Below, piece by piece: positions 25,992-35,803 of a stretch of DNA of 64,000 nt (position 1 is the first letter of the stretch; the number at the start of each line of letters is the position of its first letter). A model generated the notes under the pieces. The model was not told the DNA's origin. It was given only the letters and a program-made list of their open reading frames with translations, and did not search any database. Made by a program: the position numbers and the translations under genes. Source of the stretch: Thermodesulfobacteriota bacterium (lineage in GTDB: Bacteria; Desulfobacterota; Desulfobacteria; Desulfobacterales; Desulfosudaceae); contig JBFMDX010000019.1 in the NCBI GenBank assembly GCA_040753795.1, forward strand, positions 17,096 through 81,095. The letters run 5' to 3'.

Positions 25992-28496
25992 TTAACCGTC
26001 GGTTCCCGTCTTTAACTCCGGCGACATCATTCCGCCGTGCCCCAGGGGGGCCTCGGCTTTTCGGTAAAGGGCCGACGACGGCCCGGCCACCAGGATCATC
26101 AGGACCGGCGTCACGATAAAATCGGCCAGCAGGGCCAGCATCAGTGCCAGGGCCAGCAGAATCCCGAACCGCGACAGATGGGGCATGGCCGCGGCGGTCA
26201 AGGCCAGAAAACCGCCGGACAGCACCAGTGTTGTGATCAGCATGGCGCGTCCGGTGCCCAGGAGCGTGCGGCGGACCGCTTCCCGCGGGTCGCCGGTAAG
26301 GTCGAAATGGTGGCGGAAGTGATGCATGAAGTGGGTGGTGTCGTCCACTACCAGGCCGATGGCGATGCTGCCGATCATGAGGGCCGTCATGTCCAGGGGG
26401 ATTTTCATGGCGGCCAGGCCCCCCATGACCATCACGATGGGGAGCAGGTTGGGTAACATGGCCAGCAACCCGATTCTCACGTTGCCGGCCAGGAAAATCA
26501 TCAAAACGGAGATGATCACGGCCGCCAGCAGATAGCTCTGGTTCATGCTCGACAGGGTGGCCGGAAGGGTCCGGGCCAGGATGAGCGACATGCCGGTCAG
26601 GGTAACACGGGCATGACCGGCAAAGGTCTCATTAAATACCCGGCCGATGAGCTCGCTCAACCTGTAAAGACCGGAAGAGTCGAGCCACGGTACTTTTACG
26701 GAAACCCGTGTTTTGGAAAAGTCCGTATTAACTACCGACTCCAGTTCGTCGCTGCCGCTGTTTTCAAAAAGGAAGAGTTCCTGGGCCACGAGATCGCCGT
26801 CTCCGGGGATGGTGTAGAAAGCGGGATCGTCGTTATGCAGGGCCTGGTTGATCTCCCTGACCACGTCCGTGATGGAATAGACCTTGGTGATGGCATATGA
26901 CGGTCCCATGCCCGCCGATTCAGCCTTCACTCGTTCGGCAGCGATGTCGATCCGGCCGAGCATGGCCGGATCATGCAGGCCGTTCTCCCGGCCGGTGTCG
27001 ATAACCGCTTCAAAAGAAATAATTCCTCCCAGCGCTTTATCGATGCGGATCATGTCCTGCTTGACCGTCATGTGATCGGAGAAATAGTTGAGCATGTGGT
27101 CCACGTACCGTAACCGGGGCAGAAAGCCCGCCGACAGAATCAGGATGACGACTGCTCCGGCGACAATTCTTCTGGGATGAGCGGCGCAGAAGTCGGCAAT
27201 TCCCGACAGTATCCGGTCCATGACCAGGGAATGCTGATCGACGGGGCTCCCGGGCCTGATCGGCAACAGGGCCAGCAGGGGCGGAAGCATGCTGATCGTA
27301 TACACCAGGGCCATGGTTACGCCCAGGGCGGAAAAAACGCCCATTTCTCCGATGGCCGATATCTCGGCAAAGGCAAAGGAGAGCAGGCCGGCCACGGTGG
27401 TCAGGCTGGTTAAAAGAACGGGCAGGCCGGATTGTTTCATCGCCCTGACGACGGCTTCCTCTTTGGATGTGCCCGGGCGATATTCCCGGAAGAAGATGGT
27501 CAGCACATGAACCGAGTCGGCCACCCCGCCGCACAGAATGATGATCGGCAGAATTACCGACATGATTTTGATCTCCACCTGCATCAGAGCCATCAGCCCC
27601 AGGGCGGAAATCACCGCGGCCGTCACCACCAGCAGGGGAAGGCATACGCCCGATGTCCGCCGGAACAGAGCCCCTATGGAGAGAGCGATCACAGCCAGGG
27701 CAAGCAGCGAACAACGCGTCATGTCCGCGGCCACGGCCCGGTTGAAAATATCGACCACCACCGGGGAGCCGGAAAACCCGATCCGAAAATCAGGCGCCTG
27801 GTAGCGGGGCAGCAGGCGCGTAATGGCGTCGACGATCTGGCGGATTTCGGCCGCCGAGATAAAACGAGCCGGATTATCGGTCGGGACGGCAGCGGCCTTG
27901 TCGCCGGGCGAGTCGGAAAATTCGGCTATCGCTTCGGCATCGGATACCGGAGCCACGTTGATAACGGCGTCGGTTTCAATGACGATGGCCGCCATGGTGG
28001 CATCTTCTGAAACCAGGTAGTTGAGATAAAAGGGGTTGTTCAGGACCTGCTCTCGCAGCTGGCCCATATCCAGCGGTTCTTCGGGCCATGATTCCAGAAG
28101 TTCACCCACATGAAGGGTGTCGTTTTCCCCGCTGATCCGGCGGGCCGAGACAAGGCTGTTGACGCGCCTGATGTGGGGAACGGCGGCCTCGATCTCCCGG
28201 TGCAGCGACTTGAGTTTTGTCATAAACCCGGTGGTAAATATATCCGGGGTGGAAATGCCGAGAATAATATTGCGATCCTGCCCGAAGGTCTGCCGGAAGC
28301 GGTCATATTCCAGGCGGTAGGGATCGTTTGCGTGCAAAAGGGATTCCGAGGATGTGTCAAAGGTCAGACGGGGCATCTGTAAAAGGAAGAACCCGGTTGC
28401 TGCCGCCAATACCAGGAGGGCTGCGCGCGGATGCCGGTAAAGGCCGCGGGCCCAGCGCTCAAAAAGATCTTCAATCGCCGCTTTTACATGTTTCAT
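25992..28496 (-). CDS. RND/MMPL-family exporter
   Basis: An 834-residue protein with the RND layout: a single N-terminal membrane helix (AALLVLAAATGFFLLQM), a ~200-residue periplasmic loop, five further helices, a second helix and periplasmic loop, then five C-terminal helices. The proton-relay segments are ILCGGVADSVHVLTIFF (~TM4) and IAIGLVVDDTTHFMHHF (~TM10). It belongs with the HpnN/MMPL lipid-exporting branch rather than the drug-efflux AcrB branch, judging by length and motifs. No membrane-fusion protein is encoded nearby. As first gene of the six-gene operon it probably exports the product towards the DUF1302 barrel. Confidence 0.85.
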   Translation of the reverse strand: MKHVKAAIEDLFERWARGLYRHPRAALLVLAAATGFFLLQMPRLTFDTSSESLLHANDPYRLEYDRFRQTFGQDRNIILGISTPDIFTTGFMTKLKSLHREIEAAVPHIRRVNSLVSARRISGENDTLHVGELLESWPEEPLDMGQLREQVLNNPFYLNYLVSEDATMAAIVIETDAVINVAPVSDAEAIAEFSDSPGDKAAAVPTDNPARFISAAEIRQIVDAITRLLPRYQAPDFRIGFSGSPVVVDIFNRAVAADMTRCSLLALAVIALSIGALFRRTSGVCLPLLVVTAAVISALGLMALMQVEIKIMSVILPIIILCGGVADSVHVLTIFFREYRPGTSKEEAVVRAMKQSGLPVLLTSLTTVAGLLSFAFAEISAIGEMGVFSALGVTMALVYTISMLPPLLALLPIRPGSPVDQHSLVMDRILSGIADFCAAHPRRIVAGAVVILILSAGFLPRLRYVDHMLNYFSDHMTVKQDMIRIDKALGGIISFEAVIDTGRENGLHDPAMLGRIDIAAERVKAESAGMGPSYAITKVYSITDVVREINQALHNDDPAFYTIPGDGDLVAQELFLFENSGSDELESVVNTDFSKTRVSVKVPWLDSSGLYRLSELIGRVFNETFAGHARVTLTGMSLILARTLPATLSSMNQSYLLAAVIISVLMIFLAGNVRIGLLAMLPNLLPIVMVMGGLAAMKIPLDMTALMIGSIAIGLVVDDTTHFMHHFRHHFDLTGDPREAVRRTLLGTGRAMLITTLVLSGGFLALTAAAMPHLSRFGILLALALMLALLADFIVTPVLMILVAGPSSALYRKAEAPLGHGGMMSPELKTGTDG

Positions 28497-28907
28497 ATTC
28501 GTCCATATGCAAAAAGGTTATTCCGGCGGGACAATCAGGAGAGGGGACTGAAAATCGCGAGCCCCCCCGCCCGTCTGAAATTGGTGATAACAAATAGCCC
28601 ACATCCGAGGCCGGAACAATCGGGGAAACCCTGATTTATTGCCTCCAAAACCCTGAATTTGGCATATGAAAAGGCCCCCGGATGTTACCGTCATCGTCTG
28701 ACAAACGAGCGGGAATGGCCGTTATTAAAGGGCGGAAGGGCAGGAGGCCCGGCGGGGAACGAGCCGTTTCTCAAGGCATTTGGTATCACGAGGGGAAAGG
28801 GCGGCTTAATTTATGATTGAACATTGATTGTGCGCCATGGTATCTCTGCGGGTATAGAAAAATTGACGGCACTTCCTTACCCGCAATCAAGAAACTGATA
28901 ACGGCGT
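28497..28907. other. 411-base divergent intergenic region
   Basis: It separates the RND operon from the giant sensor kinase gene and must hold both promoters. I see no strong -35/-10 pair. The 9-base word AAACCCTGA occurs at 28626-28634 and again at 28648-28656, 22 bases apart, with similar flanking T-rich bases (ATTT/ATTT), as in a two-turn operator. A TTGACG lies at ~28862 before the kinase gene. No coding potential was seen. Confidence 0.5.
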
Positions 28908-31900
28908 ATGGTGCAAGGGCTTTCCCTCAGCGCTGCGGCGCGGCAATGGCTGGCTGATCGTCACGACCGGATAGTGGAAACGGAGACAGACGGGCGGGTG
29001 GCCACCTTCGCGGCAGTGGACCGCCGGACCGGCCGGCCGGTTACGGCGCGGCTGTTCGGCATCAACGGGCATTCCCCGGATATCGGGGAGGCGCTTACGG
29101 AGTACGTGGCGCGGCTCGCCCGCCTTTCCTCCGATCGGGTTCTCAAACTACTTGATCATCAGGAAGTGCGCGCCAACGGCACCGTCGGTCTCCTGGTGAT
29201 CCAGGAGGCTCCTGCCGGCGAACCATTGAGCGCCATGCTGCCGTCGTTTCGCGCCATGATTGCCGAGGAAGGCCGCCTGAACCGGGGTTTCTGTTTTTTC
29301 GCGGCCCAGATGGCCGAGGCCCTGCAGGCGTTGCACGGCGCCGGCGTGATTCACCAGGCCGTCACCCCTGACAGTTTCCTGTTTGACCCTGCCACGCGGA
29401 GCCTCAAACTCGACGGCCTTGCCCGGGCGCCTGAAAGCGCCGGTCTTTCACCGGTAACTTCCGAGGCGGTACTTCCCTATATCTCGCCGGAACAGGCCGG
29501 TCGCATGAGCCATACCGTCGATTTCCGCGCCAATCTCTATTCCCTGGGCGTGTTGTTTTATGAAATGATGACGGGCGTCACTCCTTTTTCCGCCAGCGAC
29601 GCTACCGGCGTATTATATGGTCACACCGCCCTTACGCCCATTCCGCCTTCAGAAGTGAACCCGGCAGTGGACGTCGTGCTTTCGCGCCTGGTACTCAAGC
29701 TGCTGGCCAAACATCCTGACGATCGTTACCAGAGTGCCGCCGGGCTCCTGGCCGATCTGGCCGGTCTGGCGTGCCGGTTTGACGCCGCGGCCCGTGTCCC
29801 GGATTTCAATCTGGGACGCAACGATGTTTCCCCGGTCTTTACGCTGCCTGACCGGCTTTATGGACGCGAACAGACACTCTCCTGTCTGCAAAAATGCTTT
29901 GACCGGATCTGCGCGGGCGATACCTGCGTGGTCATGATCGCCGGCGACACCGGTGTCGGTAAAACCGAAGTGGTCCGCCGGCTGGGGGCTTATGTCCGCG
30001 AGGCGGGCGGCATTTTTCTGGCCGGTAAATTTGACCAGCATCAGCAGGCCGTTCCCATCAGGGCGCCAAAGACCGCAATGGACAGCGCGGCCAGGTGGTT
30101 GCTGAGCCAGAGCCCGGAGAAGATCCAGATATGGCGTGAAAAAATCCTGTCGGCCGTTTCGCCCAACGGGCAAATCCTGGTGGACATCATTCCGGAAATG
30201 GAACTGGTGATCGGCAAGCAGCCGCCGGTCTGCGAGCTGCCCCCCATGGAGGCCATTATGCGGGTGGGGCTGGTTATGGAAAAATTCGGCTCCCTCTTTC
30301 TGGAAAAAGACCACCCGGTTGTCTTTTTCCTCGACGATATGCAATGGGCCGACAAGGGCAGCCTGTCCCACGGCATCGCCTTCTTACTGGCCCGGCAACG
30401 GCGTTACTGCATGGTGCTGGGCACCTATCGAGACAACGAGGTCGACGAGGACCATCCGCTGACGCGGTACTTGAGCAAACTGAAACGAACCAGCATACCG
30501 GTCGAAATATTTCGACTGGAGCACCTGGACGAAGGCCAGACGGCGGCCATGGTGGCGGATATCCTTTGTCAAACCGATGAGGTGGTCGCCCCCCTGGCCC
30601 GCATCGTTTTTAAAAAAACCGGCGGTAACCCTTTTTTCATCCGGCAGTTTATGAGTTCGCTGCACGCCGGCGGGTTGATCTGCTACGACATGCGCCGGGG
30701 CAACTGGTCCTGGGACGCGGATCGCATTGCCGCCGCCGATATCACCGACAATGTGGCCCGGTTGCTCTCCACGGCCATTGACAAGCTTCCCGTGGAGACC
30801 CTGTCCGTGCTTCAGGCCGCCGCCTGCGTCGGCAATAGAATCGATCCGGATCTGCTGGCCCGGGTCCTGTCCCGCGATTTGTCCGATATCGTCGATCAGG
30901 CGCGGACGGCGCTGAAGGCCGGCCTGCTTCGGGTCTATGTCGATCCTTCCCCGTCCCGGCAGGCGTCCGGGAAAGAAGCCGCGCATATCTGGGAGTTTGC
31001 CCACGACCATATTCTGCAGGCCGTTTACCGCACCCTCCCTGAGGCCGCCGCCCGGGATCTCCACTGGGCTGTCGGAAAAGCGATGCTGGCCAGGGAGCCG
31101 ACCGAGGGTGCCGGCAATAAAATTTTTGATATCGTATACCAGCTTCGGCTCGGCATGCCCCCGGACCTGTCACCGCCGGAAACAACGGAAATAGCCCGTC
31201 TTAACCTCATGGCGGGTCGGAACGCAATGGAATCAGTCTCTTTCGGCGCCGCGGCCCCATACCTCCGTCATGCCTGCGACCTGCTTCCGCCAACCGCCTG
31301 GGAAACGGACTACGACCTGTGCGCCGCGATCCACGCCAGCCTGGCCAAGTGTGAATTTGTGCTGGGCGCCTTTGACGCCTCGGAGCGCCTTTTCGGTCTG
31401 CTGCTGCAGAAAGCCCCCTCCCTGCCGGATCGGGCCAGAGCCTACAACGCCATGATCGAACTCCATACCGCCGCCGGAAACATTGACAAGGCGTTGATGC
31501 TGGGCCGCCGCGGGCTTGAGATGCTCGGCATCCTGCTGCCCCGCCATCCCAGCCGCCTGAAGGTGCTGCTGCTCCTGTCCAAGCTGCGCTTCGTCTGGGG
31601 GTTTCGCCGGCTGTCCACGATTATGGATATCCCGGAAAACAAAGACGAGCTTCTGAATATTCAGGAAACGCTGCTGACCAACATCGGCCTGCCCGCTTTT
31701 TATGTTGACCCGTTGCTGTGCCTGTGGCTTACCGCCACCGGAATTCTGCTGGGCATTCGTGATCCCGGAAAAGGCGTTCCCCTGCAGCACGCTTCTCTGG
31801 GCCTGATCACGCTGGGGGCTTTTCTGGGGTCCATGTTCGGTTTTATCGGCATGGGACGTTCTTACGCCAAGATCGGTATGCGGCTGCTGGAGAGGCAGTC

Positions 31901-34115
31901 GCCGGGTCCCCATCAGGCCATCGCCTATTTCGTGTCCGCTTTTTTCAACCGGCACTGGTACCAGCCCGCGCGGAAGAACATCAACTACTTCAAACGGGCC
32001 TACCGTCACGCCATGAAATCCGGCGACATCAGCTATGCCGGCCACAGCATCAACTCCATGTTCATGGTTCATTTCTTTCTGGGAGACAACCTGGACACCA
32101 TTTACGCCGACCATAAGCGTTATCAGGCCTTTGTCCAGAACTCACGTTCCCCGTTCGTGGTGGCCACTTATATGGCCATCCAGCAGTTCTATCGGAGCCT
32201 CAAGGGACAGACCGCTTCCCCTTTCAGCCTGAGTGAACCCGGCTATGACGAGGAAGTCGAATTCGCGGCGGCCGTGGAAGGTGGCAACCTGATGCTGCAG
32301 TTTTTTTTCCTGCTGTTTCAACTCAAGCTTCTCGTGATTTTCCGCCAATGGGATAAAGCCATGGCCGTGGCCGACCGGATCCGGGCCAGGAACTACCTGC
32401 CGGCCGGCACCCTGGTCCTGACAGAATATTATTTTTATGCTTTTTTAAGCGCCATGGCGGTAGTTTCCACCTGCACGGACCGGCAGCAGGTCCGGCGATG
32501 CCGGCAGCAGGCGGCCCTTTCCATGAAAAAAATGAAGCAGTGGCGCCGATTACGGCCGGATAACTTCGAGCCCATGTTGCGCCTGATGGAAGCCGAGCAA
32601 GCCCGGGCGGGCGGTCGCCCTTCAAAGGTCCTGCGGCTGTACCGGCAGGCCGTGTCGTCGGCCGTAGCCGGCGGATTCACCCATCTGGCCGCCATAGCCT
32701 GCGAGTCCGCCGGGATTTTCCTGGCGGGCCATGGCGACAAGATCGCTTCCCGGGCATACCTGGTTGAGGCCAAAAGGACTTATGAAACCTGGGGAGCCAC
32801 GGCTAAAGTCAGGGATATGGAGAAACAGTATGCCGCCGTTCTTTCCGTCATGCCGGAACGAACGCCATCCGTCCTGGAAAGAATGGACTACAACGCCGTG
32901 GTCGAAGCGCTGCAGGCCGTTTCCCAGGAGATCGTGGTGCGCAAACTGCTGACCCGGCTGATGGAAATCACCATGGCGGCCACCGGCGCCAATCGTGCCG
33001 CTTTTATTTCCAGCAAAAACAATCAGCTTTTTGTGGAAGTGGAAGGCCGCGGGGACGAAGCCGGTCGAACGCTGCTGAAAACCGAACCACTGCTGGATCA
33101 GAAAAAAACGCTGATGGCTTCGGTCGTTTATTATGTCAAACGGACGCAGCAGCTGGTGGTCATCAATGACATGAAAAAAGCGCCGGCGCCGTTTCAGCGG
33201 ATCGGAGACGCCATCAATCCTCCCCGATCGCTGGTGTGCATGCCCATGTCCCGCAGCGAACGGCTGGTCGGTATTCTTTATCTGGAAAACACCCTGACCG
33301 GCGGAATATTCACCGAAGACCGGCTGGAACTGCTCAAGCTGATCGCCTCCCAGGCCGCCATTTCCTTTGAGAACGCGACCCTTTACGAACATGTCATGAA
33401 AAACGAGCAGGACCTCAAGCAGTTGTCCGAAAAGTTGCGAAACCTGTATTCGGAACTGATGCTGACCGAGGAGCGGGAACGGCGACGCATTGCCACCGAG
33501 CTTCATGATCGTATCGGCCACGCCCTGGCCGGCACGAAAATCGGACTGGAGGCAATGGCCCAGGCACCCGGCGCCGACCACCGCCAGCGGTTGAACGACA
33601 TTCTGCAAACCATCGAACAATCCATTGCCGACACCCGAACCCTTACGTTTGAAATCAGCCCGCCGATTCTCTATCACCTGGGCCTGGGCGCGGCCCTGGA
33701 CTGGCTATGCGAAGAAACCCAGCAAAAACATGGTGTGGCGATAACCTTTACCGACATGGCCCGTGACGCCGCCATCGAACAGAAAACGGAAGTGCTCTGC
33801 TTCCAGATATTGCGGGAATTGCTGTTTAACGCCGTAAAACACGCCCGGGCCGGTCACATTAACGTAGCGCTGCGCATGGGGAAAGACCGGTTGCGCCTGA
33901 CCATACAGGATGACGGTATCGGTTTCGATCAATCGCGGCAGCCGTCAAGCGGGTCCACGACCGGCGGCGGGTTTGGCCTGTTCAGTATTCATGAGCGGTT
34001 ACGACTGGTGGGCGGGCAAATGGAAATCGACACGGGCGAGAACAGGGGCACGCGTATCGACATTATTATCCCCCTGGCGGCCGCCGGTGAAACACCCCGT
34101 CCGGAGGGGCTTTGA
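28908..34115 (+). CDS. Giant pseudokinase-ATPase-TPR-GAF-histidine kinase
   Basis: A 1735-residue soluble multidomain sensor. Residues ~20-290 are a Ser/Thr-kinase fold in which key residues are lost: the Lys strand is VTARLFG, the catalytic loop is HQAVTPDSFLF instead of HRD..N, and DFG is replaced by DGL, so it is probably a pseudokinase. An ATPase follows, with Walker A AGDTGVGKTE (~347) and Walker B VFFLDDMQWAD (~470). A long helical/TPR-like region covers ~720-1310 and a GAF domain ~1340-1500. Last is a HisKA_3 module with the phospho-acceptor in RIATELHDRIGHALAG (His ~1533) and an ATPase with NAVKHA. It matches the 'trifunctional kinase/ATP-binding/histidine kinase' family. A response regulator follows. 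Confidence 0.88.
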   Translation: MVQGLSLSAAARQWLADRHDRIVETETDGRVATFAAVDRRTGRPVTARLFGINGHSPDIGEALTEYVARLARLSSDRVLKLLDHQEVRANGTVGLLVIQEAPAGEPLSAMLPSFRAMIAEEGRLNRGFCFFAAQMAEALQALHGAGVIHQAVTPDSFLFDPATRSLKLDGLARAPESAGLSPVTSEAVLPYISPEQAGRMSHTVDFRANLYSLGVLFYEMMTGVTPFSASDATGVLYGHTALTPIPPSEVNPAVDVVLSRLVLKLLAKHPDDRYQSAAGLLADLAGLACRFDAAARVPDFNLGRNDVSPVFTLPDRLYGREQTLSCLQKCFDRICAGDTCVVMIAGDTGVGKTEVVRRLGAYVREAGGIFLAGKFDQHQQAVPIRAPKTAMDSAARWLLSQSPEKIQIWREKILSAVSPNGQILVDIIPEMELVIGKQPPVCELPPMEAIMRVGLVMEKFGSLFLEKDHPVVFFLDDMQWADKGSLSHGIAFLLARQRRYCMVLGTYRDNEVDEDHPLTRYLSKLKRTSIPVEIFRLEHLDEGQTAAMVADILCQTDEVVAPLARIVFKKTGGNPFFIRQFMSSLHAGGLICYDMRRGNWSWDADRIAAADITDNVARLLSTAIDKLPVETLSVLQAAACVGNRIDPDLLARVLSRDLSDIVDQARTALKAGLLRVYVDPSPSRQASGKEAAHIWEFAHDHILQAVYRTLPEAAARDLHWAVGKAMLAREPTEGAGNKIFDIVYQLRLGMPPDLSPPETTEIARLNLMAGRNAMESVSFGAAAPYLRHACDLLPPTAWETDYDLCAAIHASLAKCEFVLGAFDASERLFGLLLQKAPSLPDRARAYNAMIELHTAAGNIDKALMLGRRGLEMLGILLPRHPSRLKVLLLLSKLRFVWGFRRLSTIMDIPENKDELLNIQETLLTNIGLPAFYVDPLLCLWLTATGILLGIRDPGKGVPLQHASLGLITLGAFLGSMFGFIGMGRSYAKIGMRLLERQSPGPHQAIAYFVSAFFNRHWYQPARKNINYFKRAYRHAMKSGDISYAGHSINSMFMVHFFLGDNLDTIYADHKRYQAFVQNSRSPFVVATYMAIQQFYRSLKGQTASPFSLSEPGYDEEVEFAAAVEGGNLMLQFFFLLFQLKLLVIFRQWDKAMAVADRIRARNYLPAGTLVLTEYYFYAFLSAMAVVSTCTDRQQVRRCRQQAALSMKKMKQWRRLRPDNFEPMLRLMEAEQARAGGRPSKVLRLYRQAVSSAVAGGFTHLAAIACESAGIFLAGHGDKIASRAYLVEAKRTYETWGATAKVRDMEKQYAAVLSVMPERTPSVLERMDYNAVVEALQAVSQEIVVRKLLTRLMEITMAATGANRAAFISSKNNQLFVEVEGRGDEAGRTLLKTEPLLDQKKTLMASVVYYVKRTQQLVVINDMKKAPAPFQRIGDAINPPRSLVCMPMSRSERLVGILYLENTLTGGIFTEDRLELLKLIASQAAISFENATLYEHVMKNEQDLKQLSEKLRNLYSELMLTEERERRRIATELHDRIGHALAGTKIGLEAMAQAPGADHRQRLNDILQTIEQSIADTRTLTFEISPPILYHLGLGAALDWLCEETQQKHGVAITFTDMARDAAIEQKTEVLCFQILRELLFNAVKHARAGHINVALRMGKDRLRLTIQDDGIGFDQSRQPSSGSTTGGGFGLFSIHERLRLVGGQMEIDTGENRGTRIDIIIPLAAAGETPRPEGL

Positions 34116-34171
34116 ACGAAAGTTAACGCCAATCAGGCCCGCGGCCGGACGATCTGGTGAAAGGAAATGAA

Positions 34172-34822
34172 ATGATTACGGTTCTTGTCGCCGATGACCA
34201 TGCCATCATTCTTGACGGTATTTGCAGCCTGCTGGGAACCATTTCCGGCCTGAAGGTTGTGGGGCGGGCCGAGAACGGTCGTAAAGCGCTGGAGCTTGCC
34301 ATAAAGCTGAGGCCGGATGTTGTCATCATGGATATCAGCATGCCTGAATTAAACGGTTTTGAAGCCGCCCGCCAGATCGGGGCCGAAGTTCCCGGGGTCA
34401 GGATCATCGCCCTATCCATGTATGCCGAAAAGCGTTACGTCCTGGGCATGCTGAAGGCCGGCGTGTCCGGATACCTGATCAAGGACTGCGCTTTTCAGGA
34501 ACTGGCCGAGGCCATTTCCGTCGTGCACCGCGGAGGCACTTACCTGAGCCCCAAAATAGCGGACACCGTCCGCAAGGCGCTGCTGGACAGCATCGAGGAA
34601 ACCCCGATGACGGTATCGGAGGAATTGACCGAACGGGAAAGGCAGGTGCTGCAGCGGATGGCGGAAGGGGTCAAGACCCGGGATATCGCGGAAGAGCTTC
34701 ATGTCAGCGTTAAAACGGTCGAGACCTACCGCGCCAGCATCATGCAGAAACTCAACCTGTACAGCGTCGCCGAGCTGACCAAGTTCGCCGTACGGGAAGG
34801 GCTGACGCCGCTTGAAAAATAG
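34172..34822 (+). CDS. NarL/FixJ-family response regulator
   Basis: About 216 residues. The receiver domain has the acidic pair VADDHA, phospho-acceptor Asp54 in VIMDISMPELNG, and the conserved Lys in YLIKDCAF. The LuxR-type DNA-binding domain (~150-210) reads LTERERQVLQRMAEGVKTRD then VSVKTVETYRASIMQKL. The ATG at 34172 has AAAGGA before it and is preferred over a GTG at 34157. It is 56 bases behind the giant kinase and is its obvious partner. The divergent RND/GH3 operon is a plausible target. Confidence 0.92.
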   Translation: MITVLVADDHAIILDGICSLLGTISGLKVVGRAENGRKALELAIKLRPDVVIMDISMPELNGFEAARQIGAEVPGVRIIALSMYAEKRYVLGMLKAGVSGYLIKDCAFQELAEAISVVHRGGTYLSPKIADTVRKALLDSIEETPMTVSEELTERERQVLQRMAEGVKTRDIAEELHVSVKTVETYRASIMQKLNLYSVAELTKFAVREGLTPLEK

Positions 34823-34831
34823 GGAGCGCCG

Positions 34832-35689
34832 CTACTTTTTTGCGTGAGCTACTATCCAGTCGGCGACGATGTTCAGTACCGGCTCTCTTTTTCCCGGGCT
34901 TTCGTTCATGGTTTCGTGGCGCAGCCCGTCGAAAATTTTCAGGGTTTTATCCGGCCCTTTCGCCCGTTCATAATAACACCGGCTTCCCTCGGCGGAGACA
35001 ATCGCGTCGGCGCCTCCGTGAAATATGAGCAGGGGCAGGCTGGTTTCCTGTCCCCGGTCCAGGCACTGACGCGTGGCGGCCAGAAATTCGACGAGCCACT
35101 GAAACGTTATCCGGTTGTGTACCAGGGGATCTTTGCTGTATGCCGCCACCGTCTCCCTGCTGGAGGACAGATCTTCGGGGCTGAGCTTGTTGCTTCGGGA
35201 GAGCCGGGGCGTCAGCCTGGCCAGAATCTTCGCGCCCGACCGCTGGAGAGGGGAAAGCGGCGTTGAGGGCATAAAGGCCGGGGAGGAAAGAATCAGGCCG
35301 TCGATATCTTCCGGGAACATTCGCGCATGAAGGGCCGCGATCAGTCCGCCCATGCTATGGCCCAGCAGAATCAGCGGCAGGCCCGGTGCTTCGGGCCGGA
35401 TCAGGGTGGTGATGTATTGATGGATATCCTGGCAGTAATCGGTAAAGCGTTCGGTGTGCCCCCTTTTGCCGCCTGATTTCCCGTGGCCCTTGTGATCCAG
35501 GGCATAGAACGATATTCGCCGGTCCCGTAATTTCTGGATCAGGTGGCTGTACCGTCCCGAATGCTCTCCCAGTCCGTGGCATAGAAAGACCAGCCCCGCA
35601 GGATTTTCCGCGGCCCAGCTTCTGTAGAAAATACGGATGTTGTCTTTATTCAGAAACACACCCATGCTGTGCTGATAGCCCTGACCCAT
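34832..35689 (-). CDS. Alpha/beta hydrolase, monoacylglycerol-lipase-like
   Basis: A 285-residue hydrolase of the 'serine aminopeptidase S33/Hydrolase_4' family. The oxyanion region is VFLCHGLGEHSGRYSHLI, the nucleophile elbow LLGHSMGGLIAAL (Ser ~117), the acid is in FHGGADAIVSAEGS and the His in LRHETMNE. These are the features of bacterial monoacylglycerol lipases and lysophospholipases. GGGAGATATCC precedes the ATG. It converges with the response regulator (9 bases between stops) and may be functionally linked to the lipid-like operon, though that is only inferred from proximity. Confidence 0.85.
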   Translation of the reverse strand: MGQGYQHSMGVFLNKDNIRIFYRSWAAENPAGLVFLCHGLGEHSGRYSHLIQKLRDRRISFYALDHKGHGKSGGKRGHTERFTDYCQDIHQYITTLIRPEAPGLPLILLGHSMGGLIAALHARMFPEDIDGLILSSPAFMPSTPLSPLQRSGAKILARLTPRLSRSNKLSPEDLSSSRETVAAYSKDPLVHNRITFQWLVEFLAATRQCLDRGQETSLPLLIFHGGADAIVSAEGSRCYYERAKGPDKTLKIFDGLRHETMNESPGKREPVLNIVADWIVAHAKK

Positions 35690-35803
35690 TAGGATATCTC
35701 CCTGAACGAATTTTCTGACCTGAACAGTTGACGAGGAAAACGCTGATCGGGAAAAGATATAGCAAGGCCGGCATGGCCTGTCAATTCTATCCGGCGGTCG
35801 CCG

